In this document: positions 1 through 14,806 of the stretch, in pieces
Layout: every line of letters begins with the position of its first letter
Position numbering within the stretch: position 1 is the stretch's first letter
NCBI RefSeq assembly: GCF_964340395.1
Contig: NC_135569.1
Location: 11,741,019-11,803,018, forward strand
Source of the DNA: Glandiceps talaboti
Taxonomy: Eukaryota; Hemichordata; Enteropneusta; Spengelidae
DNA length: 62,000 nucleotides
Reading direction: 5' to 3'
Made by a program: the position numbers and the translations under genes
Notes under the pieces: model-generated
The model's input: the letters and a program-made list of their open reading frames with translations, nothing else
Database searches by the model: none
What the model was told of the DNA's origin: nothing

Positions 1-4085
<4,085 letters not shown>

Positions 4086-4166
4086 TAAACGTACTAGCAG
4101 TCACTAACGAGTTGCTTACAAAACTAGCTTAATTTATACATTAGACTGGTTTGAAACTGAGATTGT

Positions 4167-4169
<3 letters not shown>

Positions 4170-4219
<50 letters not shown>

Positions 4220-4480
4220 ATGTATGTATGTATGTATGTATGTATGTGTGTGTGTGTGTGTGCATGTATGTATGTATGTATGTATGTATGTATGTATGTA
4301 TGTATGTATGTATGTATGTATGTATGTATGTATGTATGTATGTATGTATGTGTGTGTGTATGTATGCATGCCTGTCTGCCTCAGTGTCTGTCTGTCTGTC
4401 TGTCTGTCCGACCGTCCATCCACCCATCCATCCATACATCCATCCATTCATTCATTCATCCACCCACCCATCTTTACATG
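4170..4480. repeat. Compound tetranucleotide microsatellite (CTGT/TGTA/CATC)
   Basis: CTGT units grade into TGTA, a short GT run, more TGTA, CTGT again and finally CATC/CATT. All ORFs here are repeat translations. Confidence 0.98.
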
Positions 4481-5943
4481 CATGGTTAGTTATCCATGCG
4501 AACGAGTTATAACATCGATATACTGAGTTGGTTTAGGTTCAACGCCGGCAGCCAAGCGTGCAAGATGTCCAAGTAAATTATGGCTATGTAATCATTTAAG
4601 AGTTCGAAACAAATAAATCATCATTACATGCTTCACTGCACATGACATGAGGTGAATCCGTGGGCGATAGTTTGATATGCTGTAAGTGTTAATCTTTAGG
4701 TGGGTGTATAATAACTTACGTATTGTTTTCTATTTTGCAGTTACTGTTAGCCACAAGCTGTACAGTACAGTACAGTAAACAATTAATGGTCACTTCATTT
4801 ATGTAATTTTCTACTATATAACCCTGAGAGAAGCCCTTGGTTAGATCATATCGTTAGTTTATCACACTCAACAGCAGAGCTCAACAGTATGATGGGACAA
4901 ACACGATGGAGTGGGGGTGGGGCGGAGAGAGCCTAAAAAAGTAGTTATTTTATTTTTTTTAATGTATTTATCTACCGAATTCCGCACATATCTGCTAAAT
5001 AAACCTGGCAGGATCCTCTGGTAAGATTCGTAAATTTAAAAAAAAAAAAAAAAAATAATAATAAAAAAAAATCAAATCAAAAAAATCAAAAATAATAATA
5101 AAAATCGTAAATTTGTCACGCTAGCTCAACAGTATAACTGAATCTGCACGAACTTACCTAGTACCTGGGGGTGGGGTTGTTGGGGTTAAAAGCAGTTTTA
5201 ATCTTGAAGTATATGCTTACGTAATTTAGTTAGCTGGTACGCACGGCTTCGTAACACCCACCGTATCCTACCCTAGACGTGACGTAATACTGTGACGATA
5301 AGGGTGGAAACAATGATCGATTTAATCAAATTATACTGCCATGATGTATTTTATCTGTAACAGTACAGTCTGATGTTTCAGAAAATATGTGGTCAAACAC
5401 TGGCTGGACTCAAATTAGAGATCAAGTTCCATATCTTCATCCATCAATTTCACTAAGACTGATCTCATACTTTTGTTCCTTGTACATACGTATGTGTGTG
5501 TGTGTGTGTGTGTATAATTTTAAATTGTCAATTTTGATTAAAGGGACATACCACATAATTTCACTACAAAATCAGTCTAGTGAGAGAACAAATTAATATC
5601 AGAGGACCTCCATCTTAACTTGTCAATGATAGTCCGTGCCACCATGGTCTGTGGAAGTTAATTATATCAAAGCCCGCCCCCACACGGTCGAAAGGTGAGA
5701 GGAACCAGGCTTTGTACTTAATTTATGAAAACGTATATAGCACCGTAATTTATATCGTTTAGTTTAATTAACTCACAATTGAATTATATACCTACTACAT
5801 TCTGGATAAATGAATTTTTTAATTTGCAATAATTAAATACAGTCAATAAACAAACAGTGCTTTTGTGCATTTTATTCATCATGTAAACAGAGATGTGTTC
5901 AAAATGACATTTGCAATGTATACATGTACATGTCCTTACATAT
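4481..5943. other. Intergenic, no gene seen
   Basis: Holds an A-rich low-complexity block (5036-5105) and a GT run (5493-5512). No coding signal. Confidence 0.6.
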
Positions 5944-5974
5944 CTTAGGGCCTAAAAAAAAATTCTTTGGTTCC
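5944..5974. repeat. Terminal inverted repeat of a GGGCCTAA-type MITE
   Basis: The 31-bp segment containing aattctttggttcc is nearly identical to the left end of the element at 37025-37310. No matching right end is visible after the adjacent minisatellite. Confidence 0.6.
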
Positions 5975-5982
5975 AATTACCC

Positions 5983-6423
5983 AAGGCTAGGTCAGTGCTA
6001 ACACTTGGCTTGGTCAGTGCTAACACTTGGCTAGCTCAGTGCTAACGCTTGGCTAGGTCAGTGCTAATGCTTGGCTAGGTCAGTGCTAACACTTGGCTAG
6101 GTTTGTGCCAACACTTGGCTAGGTCAGTGCTAACACTTGGCTAGGTCAGTGCTAACACTATGCTTGGTCAGTGCTAACGCTTGGCTAGGTCAGTGCTAAT
6201 GCTTGGCTAGGTCAGTGCTAACACTTGGCTAGGTTTGTGCCAACACTTGGCTAGCTCGGGGCCAACACTTGGCTAGCTCGGTGCCAACACTTGACTAGGT
6301 CAATGCTAACACCTGCCTAGGTCAGTGCTAACACTTGGCTAGCTCAGTGCTAACAATTGGCTACTTGGCTAGGTCAGTGCTAACACTTGATTAGCTCAGT
6401 TCTAACACCTTGCTGGCTCAGAG
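5983..6423. repeat. 22-bp minisatellite, about 20 copies
   Basis: Unit acacttggctaggtcagtgc plus two bases. Variants recur with a 132-bp spacing (for example the aggtttgtgcc variant near 6100 and again near 6230), so there is a six-unit higher-order repeat. Confidence 0.95.
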
Positions 6424-7089
6424 CAAAATTACATATTCATGATCAATATGTACCTTAATTTGTATATAGATGTTAAAATCTAAATTTTCACAACATTAAA
6501 ATATCTTCTTACAATATTCTCCCTGTTTATAATATACATAGCTAACCTTTACGATAATTATTAATAACATATATCTTGACAAAAAATATACTATATTTTA
6601 ATACCCTGCATTAAATCATTCTAACAGCTGCCATATATGTAAACAACAAAAATAAAGGAACTACAGTTGCAAATGAAATTGCGTCAAAACATTTTTTTGG
6701 ACGCAAATCGCATATTTTCGCTGACATTTTGTCATCATTGTCAGTGGTATACTATATCAAGGGTAGAAGTACATCATTGGGGCAGTACATCCCTCGTGAT
6801 GCAGAGGAAATAGATGTCACTGAAAATTTGGAATGTGCTTCGCAATATTTTTTTTTTACTGTGAGTAGAAATTCTAATTTGAAACATGAACCTCGAGTCC
6901 ATAAACGTTGAATGTCACAACTGAATTACAGTTTTTTAAAATCATACTACGTGTAATTTATCATACAATAATAATATTTTATCAAGTTGCTAACATTACC
7001 GTGATTAAATTCTGATGAAATAAGTTTCTATTTTTGTAAATCCTGAAAACGCTTATACACAGATACTACAATAATACATTGCACTACTT
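6424..7089. other. AT-rich spacer, nothing recognised
   Basis: No gene, RNA or structured repeat seen. A 60-codon plus ORF at 6729-6911 has no family signature. Confidence 0.6.
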
Positions 7090-7300
7090 ACTGTAATTAC
7101 TCGGGTTAGCGCCCTCAGCGGATTTAACTCGCCCACACCCTAAACTGGTGGATGGGCGTTAACCTGCATACCCTGATAGGGGATAAGTACAAGGTGGGGA
7201 TGGGCGGTAAACTGCAACTATTCTAAACAATTGATATTGTCTAAACAAAAGCACTGAGTGTTTGTGCGTGTGAGGGCGCTAACCCACATAATTACGGTAT
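7090..7300. mobile_element. Short TIR element (MITE), about 210 bp
   Basis: Left end ctgtaattactcgggttagc and right end ctaacccacataattacggt are inverted repeats, both continuing into gccctca/tgagggc. No coding capacity. Confidence 0.75.
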
Positions 7301-7404
7301 ATAAACGTTTACAATACTCTAGACAAAATAAAAATTTTACTGCAATATTAACACCCAGATATATATTATTTACAACTCTGTTACCATAGTAATATGATTG
7401 TTTA

Positions 7405-7610
7405 TTATAATTAAATCGATGAGGATTGGGTATTTATTTTGGATTTTTAATTCATAATCGTTTTATCATGGTGTCCTACTTGAAAAATCAATGTGAAACA
7501 ATTTATACTAAGTCCTTGTGTATAACTCAATAATACAATAACAAATATTTTATACATATTCTTTTAGCTTTCTTCAATTGAAGGACTTACAAACACAGAC
7601 TTGAATCATG
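7405..7610. mobile_element. Partial foldback element, TTAAGTGGCCAT family
   Basis: Contains gatgaggattgggtattt, followed by the family's internal text (cctacttgaaaaatcaatg, aacaaatattttatacat). Full copies are at 17634-17976 and 59172-59525; the outer ends are lost here. Confidence 0.7.
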
Positions 7611-7644
7611 CCCTACTCAACTACTCAACTAATCTATATAAATG

Positions 7645-7918
7645 GGGTCCTGTGCCCTCTAAGCCAATTTGACGTGTCATTGACACATACAATTTCTAGT
7701 TTCATACCAAAATTTGGTGTTCCCCTATCTCTTACTATGTGGTGAGAGTGCCCTCTGAGCTAATTTGACATGCCACTGATGCACACAATTTCTAGTGACG
7801 CACCAAAATTTGGTGTTCCCCCATCTCTTACTATGTGGTGACTCACAAGAAATGCCAGTTTTTATCATTTTGACTCACAACAACAAAATTTGGCTATCAT
7901 TAGAGGGCACACTGATAG
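7645..7918. mobile_element. GTGCCCTCT-TIR MITE with internal tandem units
   Basis: Starts gtgccctctaagccaatttg and ends with the inverted form (ggctatcattagagggcac). Inside are two copies of a roughly 95-bp unit containing caccaaaatttggtgttccc. Relatives are at 8019-8150, 24529-25097 and 34043-34126. Confidence 0.75.
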
Positions 7919-8215
7919 GGGATAATGTGATTTAAGCCTGTACTTATTGGGCTAACTACCACTGGGATTGTATGCTCCCCAAACACTTGAGGATGCATAA
8001 ATGGCTGTTGAGCCGTGTGTCCTCTAAGCCAATTTGATGTGCCACTGACGCACATAATTTCTTGTGACGCACCAAAATCTCTCACAAGAAATCACAGTTT
8101 TTTAATTTTGACTCACAGCTACAAAATTGACTATCACTAGAGAGCTCACTTTGTTGTGTTGTTATAGGTCTGTGCCAAGGGTAATGATTGTAAAGTGATT
8201 TGAGTAGCTACATAA
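7919..8215 (+). mobile_element. SINE tail, interrupted by a MITE
   Basis: Blocks 7919-8018 and 8151-8215 together match the body and tail of the SINE at 57400-57760 (gggattgtatgctcccc, ggtctgtgccaagggtaatg, gattgtaaagtgatttgag). The 132 bp between them is a GTGCCCTCT-type element inserted into the SINE. Confidence 0.7.
8019..8150. mobile_element. GTGCCCTCT-type MITE nested in a SINE
   Basis: Begins gtgtcctctaagccaatttg and ends with an imperfect inverse (ctatcactagagagctcac). It has one core unit rather than two. Confidence 0.65.
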
Positions 8216-8219
8216 AGAT

Positions 8220-8477
8220 TTACATAATCATTCACTACACCAGAAACTGTGTTGTCATTGGTCAAGTGACTTACATAATTATTCACTAGACCAGAAACTG
8301 TGTTTTCATTGGTCGAGTGACTTACACAATTATTCACTAGACCAGAAACTGTGTTTTCATTGGTCGAGTGACTTACATAATTATTCACTAGACCAGAAAC
8401 TGTGTTTTCATTGGTCAAGTGACTTACATAAGTATTCACTAGACCAGAAACTGCGTTTTCATTGGTCGAGTGACTAT
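8220..8477. repeat. 51-bp minisatellite at the 3' end of the Mab-21-like gene
   Basis: About five units, each containing cattggtcgagtgacttaca and ttcactagaccagaaactgt. Units 51 bp apart keep one minus frame open as a 17-residue repeat (VNNYVSHSTNENTVSGL). The first unit in gene direction carries the last codons and stop of the Mab-21 coding region in another frame. Confidence 0.9.
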
Positions 8478-10971
8478 GTCATTTAGAATTGCCTGTAAAT
8501 GGGCAGCAACTTGACGTAGTTCTTTGACACTATAGCCTCCAAGTAAATTGGTCTCTTGAATAAAAAAATGTTGACATGTGCCAAATGCCAAACAATCTAA
8601 GATCGCTTCAAAGATATCAATGAAAGCATAGCCAATCTTATCAAAAGTCCATGTATATGAATTAGGAAACTGAATACATTGTTGTAAGAAGGCAATTCTA
8701 ACAATTCTAGAATCAATGGGACAAAAGTCCTGTGAATTCTCTTCACATAAAGTCCTCATGATTTGCTCCACCAGTGCTCTGCAGCAATCAGACTGCCCTC
8801 TATTGGCGGTTTTCACCAACTCTACCTCCTTGGCTAAATAGAAACAACACCATAACCTGGATGGGTCACTATCTTCCGGAGCTTTGTTTGGAAATGCATA
8901 GAAATGACTCTTGATTTGATCCACTCTTTCCTTGGATAGCCAATCATTCCGTTCACTTCGACCTCCCCAAGACATGGCACTTTTGGGGAATCCCGGAAAC
9001 TTGACAGATGGGACAAGTTGGACATAGTATGTCTGTCCTGCCATCAGAATAGTCAACTGAACAGTAGGACCTGTAACAAATAATGTGACAGAAAATGTGT
9101 ATCAGTTATAAAAATAATTTAATAACAACATGTACATGATTGTGTGAGTACGAGGGTGTTCTCCTACAGACTCAGCAGGTAGGTTGTATCATTCAGCCGG
9201 GTCTCGCTCACAAGACGAGTGCAATTTGTGGGGACTCCTTAAGGAATGACGATGGGGCGATTAGTTGCACAGAGCCTACAGGTGCTATGTTGCCGGGCCT
9301 GGATAACTCCAGGATAACCTGTAGACTGACTGGAAAAGCATACAGCCTTACAGGAATGGATTTTTCACTGTATGGTGGATTTTGATTGGCTATGAGTATA
9401 CACAAGGGAAATGAACGTTAATGCCTATGGTATTCAGTCTGTCAGATGTAGGAACGAGGTGTTTGCCCTCAGAACAACAAACAAACAACAATATCTGAAG
9501 GATATAGAAGTAAATAAAGAAATTAAGCCATATTCGCTAAATCAGATTTTCATCAGATTGTTGATAAATCAGACTAATTTAACCTCAGGAAAGAGTCTTG
9601 AACTACAAAACTGCAACCAAAGTACAACTGCTGACATCAGACCATGGACAAAAGGAATCTGTTACAAACAGGGAAAGTAAACACCTCAATGGGATTAATA
9701 ACACTTGGCTTAGCATGTTGGAAGTACAGAGACTTGTATTACATTTGTACATTCCATCATTTGATAAGAACAGTTTTATGGACACTTTACATAACAGTTC
9801 ACATTCACAAACAAATTTCAAGTTCCCCTGGCATTTCATGTACACATAAAGAAGCCATAAAACTGTTCTTTTCAAACCATGGTGTGTAATACAAGTCTCG
9901 GTACTTCCAACGCATTGAGTCAAGTGTTATTAATCCAATTCAGTTGTTTACTTTCCCTGTTTGTAACACATTCCATTTGTCCATGGTCTGATGTCGACAG
10001 TTGTACAATAGTCTATGTACTTCGGAGCTTGATTTATTGTAGCTGAACAAATGCAAACTTTTTTTTCAGTGGAAATAAGATCAGGTAACAACATTATGTA
10101 TAGTATATTTAGCCATTGTGAGAGGGTGTCGACAATAATTCCACTGAATATAATTCGGATAATGGTAGTGTAGATTTCCTCTTGGTATTGTCCACCATAT
10201 TAAAGTGTGCTTGATACTTCCTAAATTGCAATTCCAACAAATCTTTCAAAGCCAAAATAAAGATGTTTACAGTAGGCTCCTTAATACCTGTATACAGGTA
10301 CCATGTATATACTACCAACATGACTCGACAAGTGTTACACTACATAATGCAGTATTTAGTACAGAGTAAATACACCTACCAGTTATTTCAACATCAACAC
10401 CATACACAGTCGGCGTTCTTTCCAGAAAACAATCTTCTTCCAACTTTTCAACCGCTTGCTCGGCTAGATGACAGAAATGTTTTAGTACACGTTGTGGTGA
10501 TAGATATCTCTCACACGGGAAGTATTCCGTTGAATCTACGGGTACGTCATCTTTACTCAACAGTCCGTGAACGAACGTCAAGTGGGGGTCTGTAGCAACG
10601 TACCCAAACCCTGGTACGCCGGTCAGATACGGGTTATCGCAATCATTACTGTCAATAAACACGGCTGTTTCCTCTACAGGCACATCAGATAAAATTTTAC
10701 AACTTAACAGGTTGTTTAAAGACACCAATACATCGAAATTCCACCCGCCTGTGTTCTTCAACCCAACATAGCAACCGTTTGTTTTCACTTTTTCAGATCG
10801 AAATCGGTCATCTAAATTGCCGATTTCTTCCAAAATAGGATTAACCAATCTATTAATAATGAAGTTTTGAGATCGCTTGGTTCTCTTCTCACGTGGAATG
10901 ACCACACGGTCGGCATAACGACATAACGCTTTGTTTATCTTCACAATGTCGTACTTCTTTGAAGACGCCAT
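8439..10971 (-). CDS. Mab-21-like (cGAS-fold) protein, two exons
   Basis: Exon 1 is 10380-10971 and exon 2 is 8439-9070. The donor GTAGGT and acceptor ...TTACAG join in phase 1 and give 407 aa. The ATG at 10971 opens MASSKKYDIV; an ATG 14 codons upstream (11013) is in frame but less likely. Residues 58-90 carry the Mab-21 nucleotidyltransferase core (GCYVGLKN...GWNFDVLVSL). Residues 155-175 match the family helix YLSPQRVLKHF...AEQAVEKL, and 211-225 match YYVQLVPSVKFPGF. The C-terminal half has the Mab-21 helical pattern ending HFFIQETNLLGG. Catalytic cGAS-type enzymes have a GS motif, an E-x-D pair and a later Asp; here these read GC, N78-F-D80 and Q215, so only one acidic ligand survives. 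Like animal MAB21L1/2 it is probably a pseudo-enzyme with a developmental or scaffold role (inference). The last 11 codons and the stop lie in the first unit of a 51-bp tandem array. The closest member of the family cannot be decided by eye. Confidence 0.9.
9071..10379 (-). other. Intron of the Mab-21-like gene
   Basis: The 1.3-kb intron separates the two Mab-21 coding exons. It holds a 385-bp palindromic element (9622-10006, listed separately). Nothing else in it looks coding; the ORFs here are the arms of that palindrome or shadows. Confidence 0.85.
9622..10006. mobile_element. Foldback element, family B copy 1
   Basis: Long inverted repeat: the left arm starts gtacaactgctgacatcaga and the right arm ends with its inverse (tctgatgtcgacagttgtac). 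The arms share accatggac, cagggaaagtaaac and gataagaacagttttatgg. Lies in the Mab-21 intron. Other copies: 22936-23331 and 55974-56427. Confidence 0.85.
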
Positions 10972-11663
10972 TTTGTGGAAAGGAAGACCCTTTAGGACCC
11001 TTAGAATTCTCAAAATAGTATTTAGCTTGTGATCTCATTAGCATTCGCTTGATACATGGATAGCAACTACCTGTTGATAGCCTGTAACAAAGATTTGATG
11101 TGGCAGCGCGTTCATAGAATGATTCGTCAGACATTTTTACAACAACCGCTATCACAAATTCTTCCTTTTTGAGTTACACTTAGGGAGCACAGAAGTTTGA
11201 GGTCATTCAAGGTCATTGGTAATAATTCGCTAAACACGCATGAAACTATGGAAGACCACTGTACTTGCAAGAGCGAAACATATATACTGAAGATTATATT
11301 ATTTGACAGCGTGTGCGGTGACCCAACACTTGTAGCTGGGTCACAGGTCACATATCACTTCGAAATAGTTCACCGTTCACAGCTTTTCGAGGCTTCGTCG
11401 TGTCCTGACGAAACTGCAATGTGAAACAGCGATACCGGTAAAAAGTAGGCGTGTGTACTCGGAGACAAATTTACACTCCAGGTGCAGTAAAAAATGTATT
11501 CGTACACGATTTTCAAGTATTTGTCATTGGGGATGGGAAAAACAGCCAACAATTTCCGTTGGCAAAACCTATATTTTGGCTGAGTATGTGAAGACGGGAA
11601 AAGGTATTGGCAATGTGGATGTTATTTTACCTTGCTTGCTATGGTATATTGTTATGCACTAAA

Positions 11664-11690
11664 GATTGATTGATTGATTGATTGATTGAT
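11664..11690. repeat. Short (TTGA)n tract
   Basis: Six or so TTGA units, about 230 bp before a larger TTGA array. Confidence 0.9.
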
Positions 11691-11691
11691 A

Positions 11692-11760
11692 TCATTCTCG
11701 CAAACCAGAGCTGTTATTTCTTCCGCAACACTGCGAAAGAAGCCTCTTAATTGGCGGTGC
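11692..11760. repeat. Dispersed repeat, 'cattctcgcaaaccagagct' family
   Basis: The end cattctcgcaaaccagagct matches, in inverse, the ends of elements at 34735-34823 and 47036-47125. A DNA-transposon relic is likely. Confidence 0.5.
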
Positions 11761-11897
11761 GTCTTGGACAGTATAAATACAAGTACTTGCAGACAAGTAG
11801 CTCTCTGTACCATTCAACTTCATAATTCAGCTCAGTTTCCGCAATGCGTCTCTTCTCAGCTCCAATTCTCTCAGGGGGCAGCGAGCATGTAACTGAT

Positions 11898-11920
11898 TGA
11901 CCGATCGATCGATCGATCGG

Positions 11921-11994
<74 letters not shown>

Positions 11995-11995
11995 A
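11898..11995. repeat. (GATC)/(TTGA)n microsatellite
   Basis: A few GATC units followed by about 19 TTGA units. Confidence 0.97.
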
Positions 11996-12689
11996 TTATT
12001 TTGTTGAATGATTGATCGATTGCATGATCAAATTTTGTGGTGCAATATAACTTATTTTGTGTGTAATATTGATCAATTCACTGAGTTTTAAAACTACTTG
12101 TTTTTCTTTCCCTGGTTACTTTGCTCTCACTCTCAGCTTTATATATCTCTCAGACCACTAGCAGTCTGCGGCTGTATGCAATTCTCTCTTTTCTTTATTG
12201 ACTAAATAAAGACGCCTTGTCCATTCTTCTCATCTTTATCTAAAATAAAACATTGCTAATCTTATAATTGGCGAGAGATCACTTACATTAACAGTTTGCT
12301 TTATCTCTCATCTGCTGGGAGATTATCACACTGGACAAACATTCGATCATGCATAAACTAGTAAGGAAGACAATTACTTATCTTATTACCTATGGAAGAC
12401 TTATCATAGCACTTATTTGGTAATTAATTGTAAAACTACTCCAGAATCACGTTTATTCAATTCACGACGGGTTGGAGTTACATCCCTTTTCTCTTCCTTA
12501 CTAGTTACGGCTTTCTCTAACTTCTCTATCTCCTACCATTCTTTACGTCTCCTCTGCTTCATGCGTGCTTCCACCAAGTTCGAGCTACAAGTTACCACTG
12601 ACCACTGTCCAAGGTCGAGTCCCAGGGTTACTTATTGCCTTCGTACTTTTGTTGTTCTTAGTACTACTTTAACGTGAAAGATTATATGT

Positions 12690-12770
12690 ATGCTTTTCTG
12701 TGTTGTTGCAAGACAAATTTCCCCGTGAGGGATAATAATGTAATAATAATGATAATAATAATAATAATTA
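12690..12770 (+). repeat. Possible non-LTR retroelement 3' tail
   Basis: The text gttgttgcaagacaaatttc followed by cccgtgagggataataatg and an AAT microsatellite resembles the 3' ends of CR1/L2-like LINEs ending in a simple repeat. No reverse transcriptase is visible upstream. Confidence 0.4.
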
Positions 12771-12903
12771 GTTAGGTCGAGTAATAGCGCCCTCATGATA
12801 AAGCTGTAAATACTTTTCTTTATATCATCTGGTTACATATGCATAATTTCAAGTTTCTAATAATCCAATATTGTTAACAAAGTTTTGTTTTACAAATATA
12901 GAG

Positions 12904-14436
12904 CTATGTATGAATAACGAAGGCGGCAATTCCAGTGAGGATAAATAATTCCGATTGTATACTTTCGAGAGTTATAGTATGTCGTCCTGGTTCTACACCT
13001 TTGTTATGTATCTGTAAACCATATCTTGAATCCATGTGTCCAGACACAATCACTACATCGTAATCATCCAGCCAAACTTTTACCTTCGAAGGGTGATTGA
13101 AACGACCCAATAATGTTAATACAAATGTAGATTTTTTGTAGGGATTTATGTAAATTGAAAATGTAATGTAATCGCCTGTCTTATTGGTTTGCCAAGCTGC
13201 TTTGGTGTCAACCCGGACGGTTCCAGGAATGTCACTAATGAAATATGACCATCCGGTATTGCTAGTAGGTTGAAGAAGTTGACTTCTGTTACCATAGTGA
13301 CTACTGTAAGCAGATTGCAAAGTTGACCAACACTGTATATTGTCAAAGTCTTTACTGTGGCTAGTAAATAACGGATTGTGTGGAATCCCTTCAAGTTGCA
13401 GATTACTTTTTGACTCTCTATAGAAGTTTTCAATCATATCTTGGACTGGCATTTTGGTAACTTTTAAAAGAGTTTCCTTCAGAAAGTGTAGAATAATTAG
13501 TGCTGCCATTTCATGAGTTTTTTCATTTGCATGTTTCAGTCTATCGGAATGAGACCACAAATCGTCTGCTCTCCCTGCTTTAATCAAATCACACGTTGCA
13601 CGTGGTAAACTGATAGACGGAATATCGTAATATTTACTGAGGGGATCACTCGCCCGCCCCTCTCTGTAGTTACAAGATTTTTTTAAAATCATTCCTCCGT
13701 GTATGAAATTTAAATATATCAGTTGTGCTGGGTAGCGTTTGATTATGTATCGAGTAACGTCTTCCTGGGAATATTGAGCATTTGTATGGAAGAAGTCGTT
13801 GACGGCGAACTCCCATATCAGAATATCTATGTTGCTTACATTGATAAATGTGTGTAAACACAGTGAGCAATCACGACTGGTAAGTCCCCCGATTGCACCA
13901 TTGTAAACATCTACTGTACATGTTGTACCCAGCATTCGTTGAAGAGATTCTGCAATATGGTAAATGTAGACTTTATTCCAATGCGACAAACCTCCCCCCG
14001 CAGAAATGGAACCTCCAATCACACCTAATACAAGTGTTCTTCCTGTTATCAGCACTTCTCGAAATATGTGTTTTAGTCTTGTCATTGACGAGTGGTTGGC
14101 TATCGCTTTACGAAGCATTGAATCGTCAACCTGGTGGTAGCTTCTGTTTTTTGCCATCGACTCTTCCTCCGTTTTCACATTATTTGTCACTCTTAAAATG
14201 CGTTCATAAATGTCACCTGTGCTGTCATATTTATTTCTTGGTAGATGGTTAAGGTGATATTTGGTGTTGACATTATTGATATTAGTATTAGTTGTATTTG
14301 TATTAATTCGATGATTAGATAATATTCGCGATTTGGTAACTGGCATCCCAATGATGGAAGGGTGCATATAAAGACCCAAACCGACCAGTAGTGCCAAACA
14401 ACTTAATAAGATGAACAAGGTCTTCATTTGTTCCAT
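12904..14436 (-). CDS. SGNH/GDSL-type hydrolase, type II membrane protein
   Basis: An uninterrupted 510-codon reading frame. A short cytoplasmic N-terminus (MEQMK) is followed by one hydrophobic signal-anchor (about residues 6-24) and an Asn/Thr-rich stem (40-70), the layout of a Golgi or ER type II protein. The SGNH blocks are visible: block I VLGVIGGSISAGGG with nucleophile S143, block II NGAIGG (G183/G184), block III EFAVND (N213), and block V in the segment 291-310 with likely catalytic H308 (EKTHEM) and a nearby Asp. Several N-x-S/T sites suggest a lumenal domain. Residues about 380-508 look beta-rich and may be an accessory sandwich domain. Proteins with a membrane anchor plus an SGNH domain are often acyl- or acetyl-esterases or transferases acting on glycans; the substrate here is unknown. 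Lack of introns, unlike the neighbours, could mean retrotransposition or simply a single-exon family. Confidence 0.9.
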   Translation of the reverse strand: MEQMKTLFILLSCLALLVGLGLYMHPSIIGMPVTKSRILSNHRINTNTTNTNINNVNTKYHLNHLPRNKYDSTGDIYERILRVTNNVKTEEESMAKNRSYHQVDDSMLRKAIANHSSMTRLKHIFREVLITGRTLVLGVIGGSISAGGGLSHWNKVYIYHIAESLQRMLGTTCTVDVYNGAIGGLTSRDCSLCLHTFINVSNIDILIWEFAVNDFFHTNAQYSQEDVTRYIIKRYPAQLIYLNFIHGGMILKKSCNYREGRASDPLSKYYDIPSISLPRATCDLIKAGRADDLWSHSDRLKHANEKTHEMAALIILHFLKETLLKVTKMPVQDMIENFYRESKSNLQLEGIPHNPLFTSHSKDFDNIQCWSTLQSAYSSHYGNRSQLLQPTSNTGWSYFISDIPGTVRVDTKAAWQTNKTGDYITFSIYINPYKKSTFVLTLLGRFNHPSKVKVWLDDYDVVIVSGHMDSRYGLQIHNKGVEPGRHTITLESIQSELFILTGIAAFVIHT

Positions 14437-14618
14437 TTCTGTTCAAACAAAACATAATATAATTTGAAATGTTTACAGCAGGTCAAATAACTGTGACTAA
14501 AATACGCTTATACCTAACCAAACTGGAAGTGTATTGGACGAAATGTATTTCAAAGCTGTGCAGAACATGCATCAGGGTGACTCTTTTAGTTCCAGTATGG
14601 GAAGGCAATATTAGAGTT

Positions 14619-14806
14619 TTGTTTTTGTTTGTTTGTTTGTTTGTTTGTTTGTGTTTGTTTGTTTGTTTGTTTGTTTTTCTTTTTGTTTAATTATTTCTTT
14701 CTTTATTTGTTAGTTTGTTTGTTGTGTTTGTTTGTTTGTTTGTTTGTTTGTGTGCTTGTTTGTTTGTTTGTTTCTGTCTGTCTGTCTATCTGTCTGTGTC
14801 TGTCTT
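14619..14806. repeat. (GTTT)n / (CTGT)n microsatellite
   Basis: GTTT units with interruptions, ending in CTGT units. It lies about 180 bp upstream of the SGNH gene start. Confidence 0.95.

Larger units (their letters stand above)
10972..12903. other. Spacer upstream of the Mab-21-like gene
   Basis: Contains the probable promoter side of the Mab-21-like gene, a copy of an inverted-repeat family (11692-11760), TTGA microsatellites and a retroelement-like tail (12690-12735). No further gene recognised. Confidence 0.55.

Noticed and set aside
8146-8439. 97-codon ORF with a 17-residue repeat next to the Mab-21-like gene
   Set aside because: It is the 51-bp minisatellite read in an open frame. 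No start context or domain; kept only as a repeat.
9603-9923. Overlapping ORFs on both strands at 9.6-9.9 kb
   Set aside because: They are the arms of a palindromic element inside the Mab-21 intron.
12417-12677. 86-codon plus ORF
   Set aside because: Ser/Leu/Thr-rich with no recognisable family; it precedes a retroelement-like tail but shows no reverse transcriptase or endonuclease motif.
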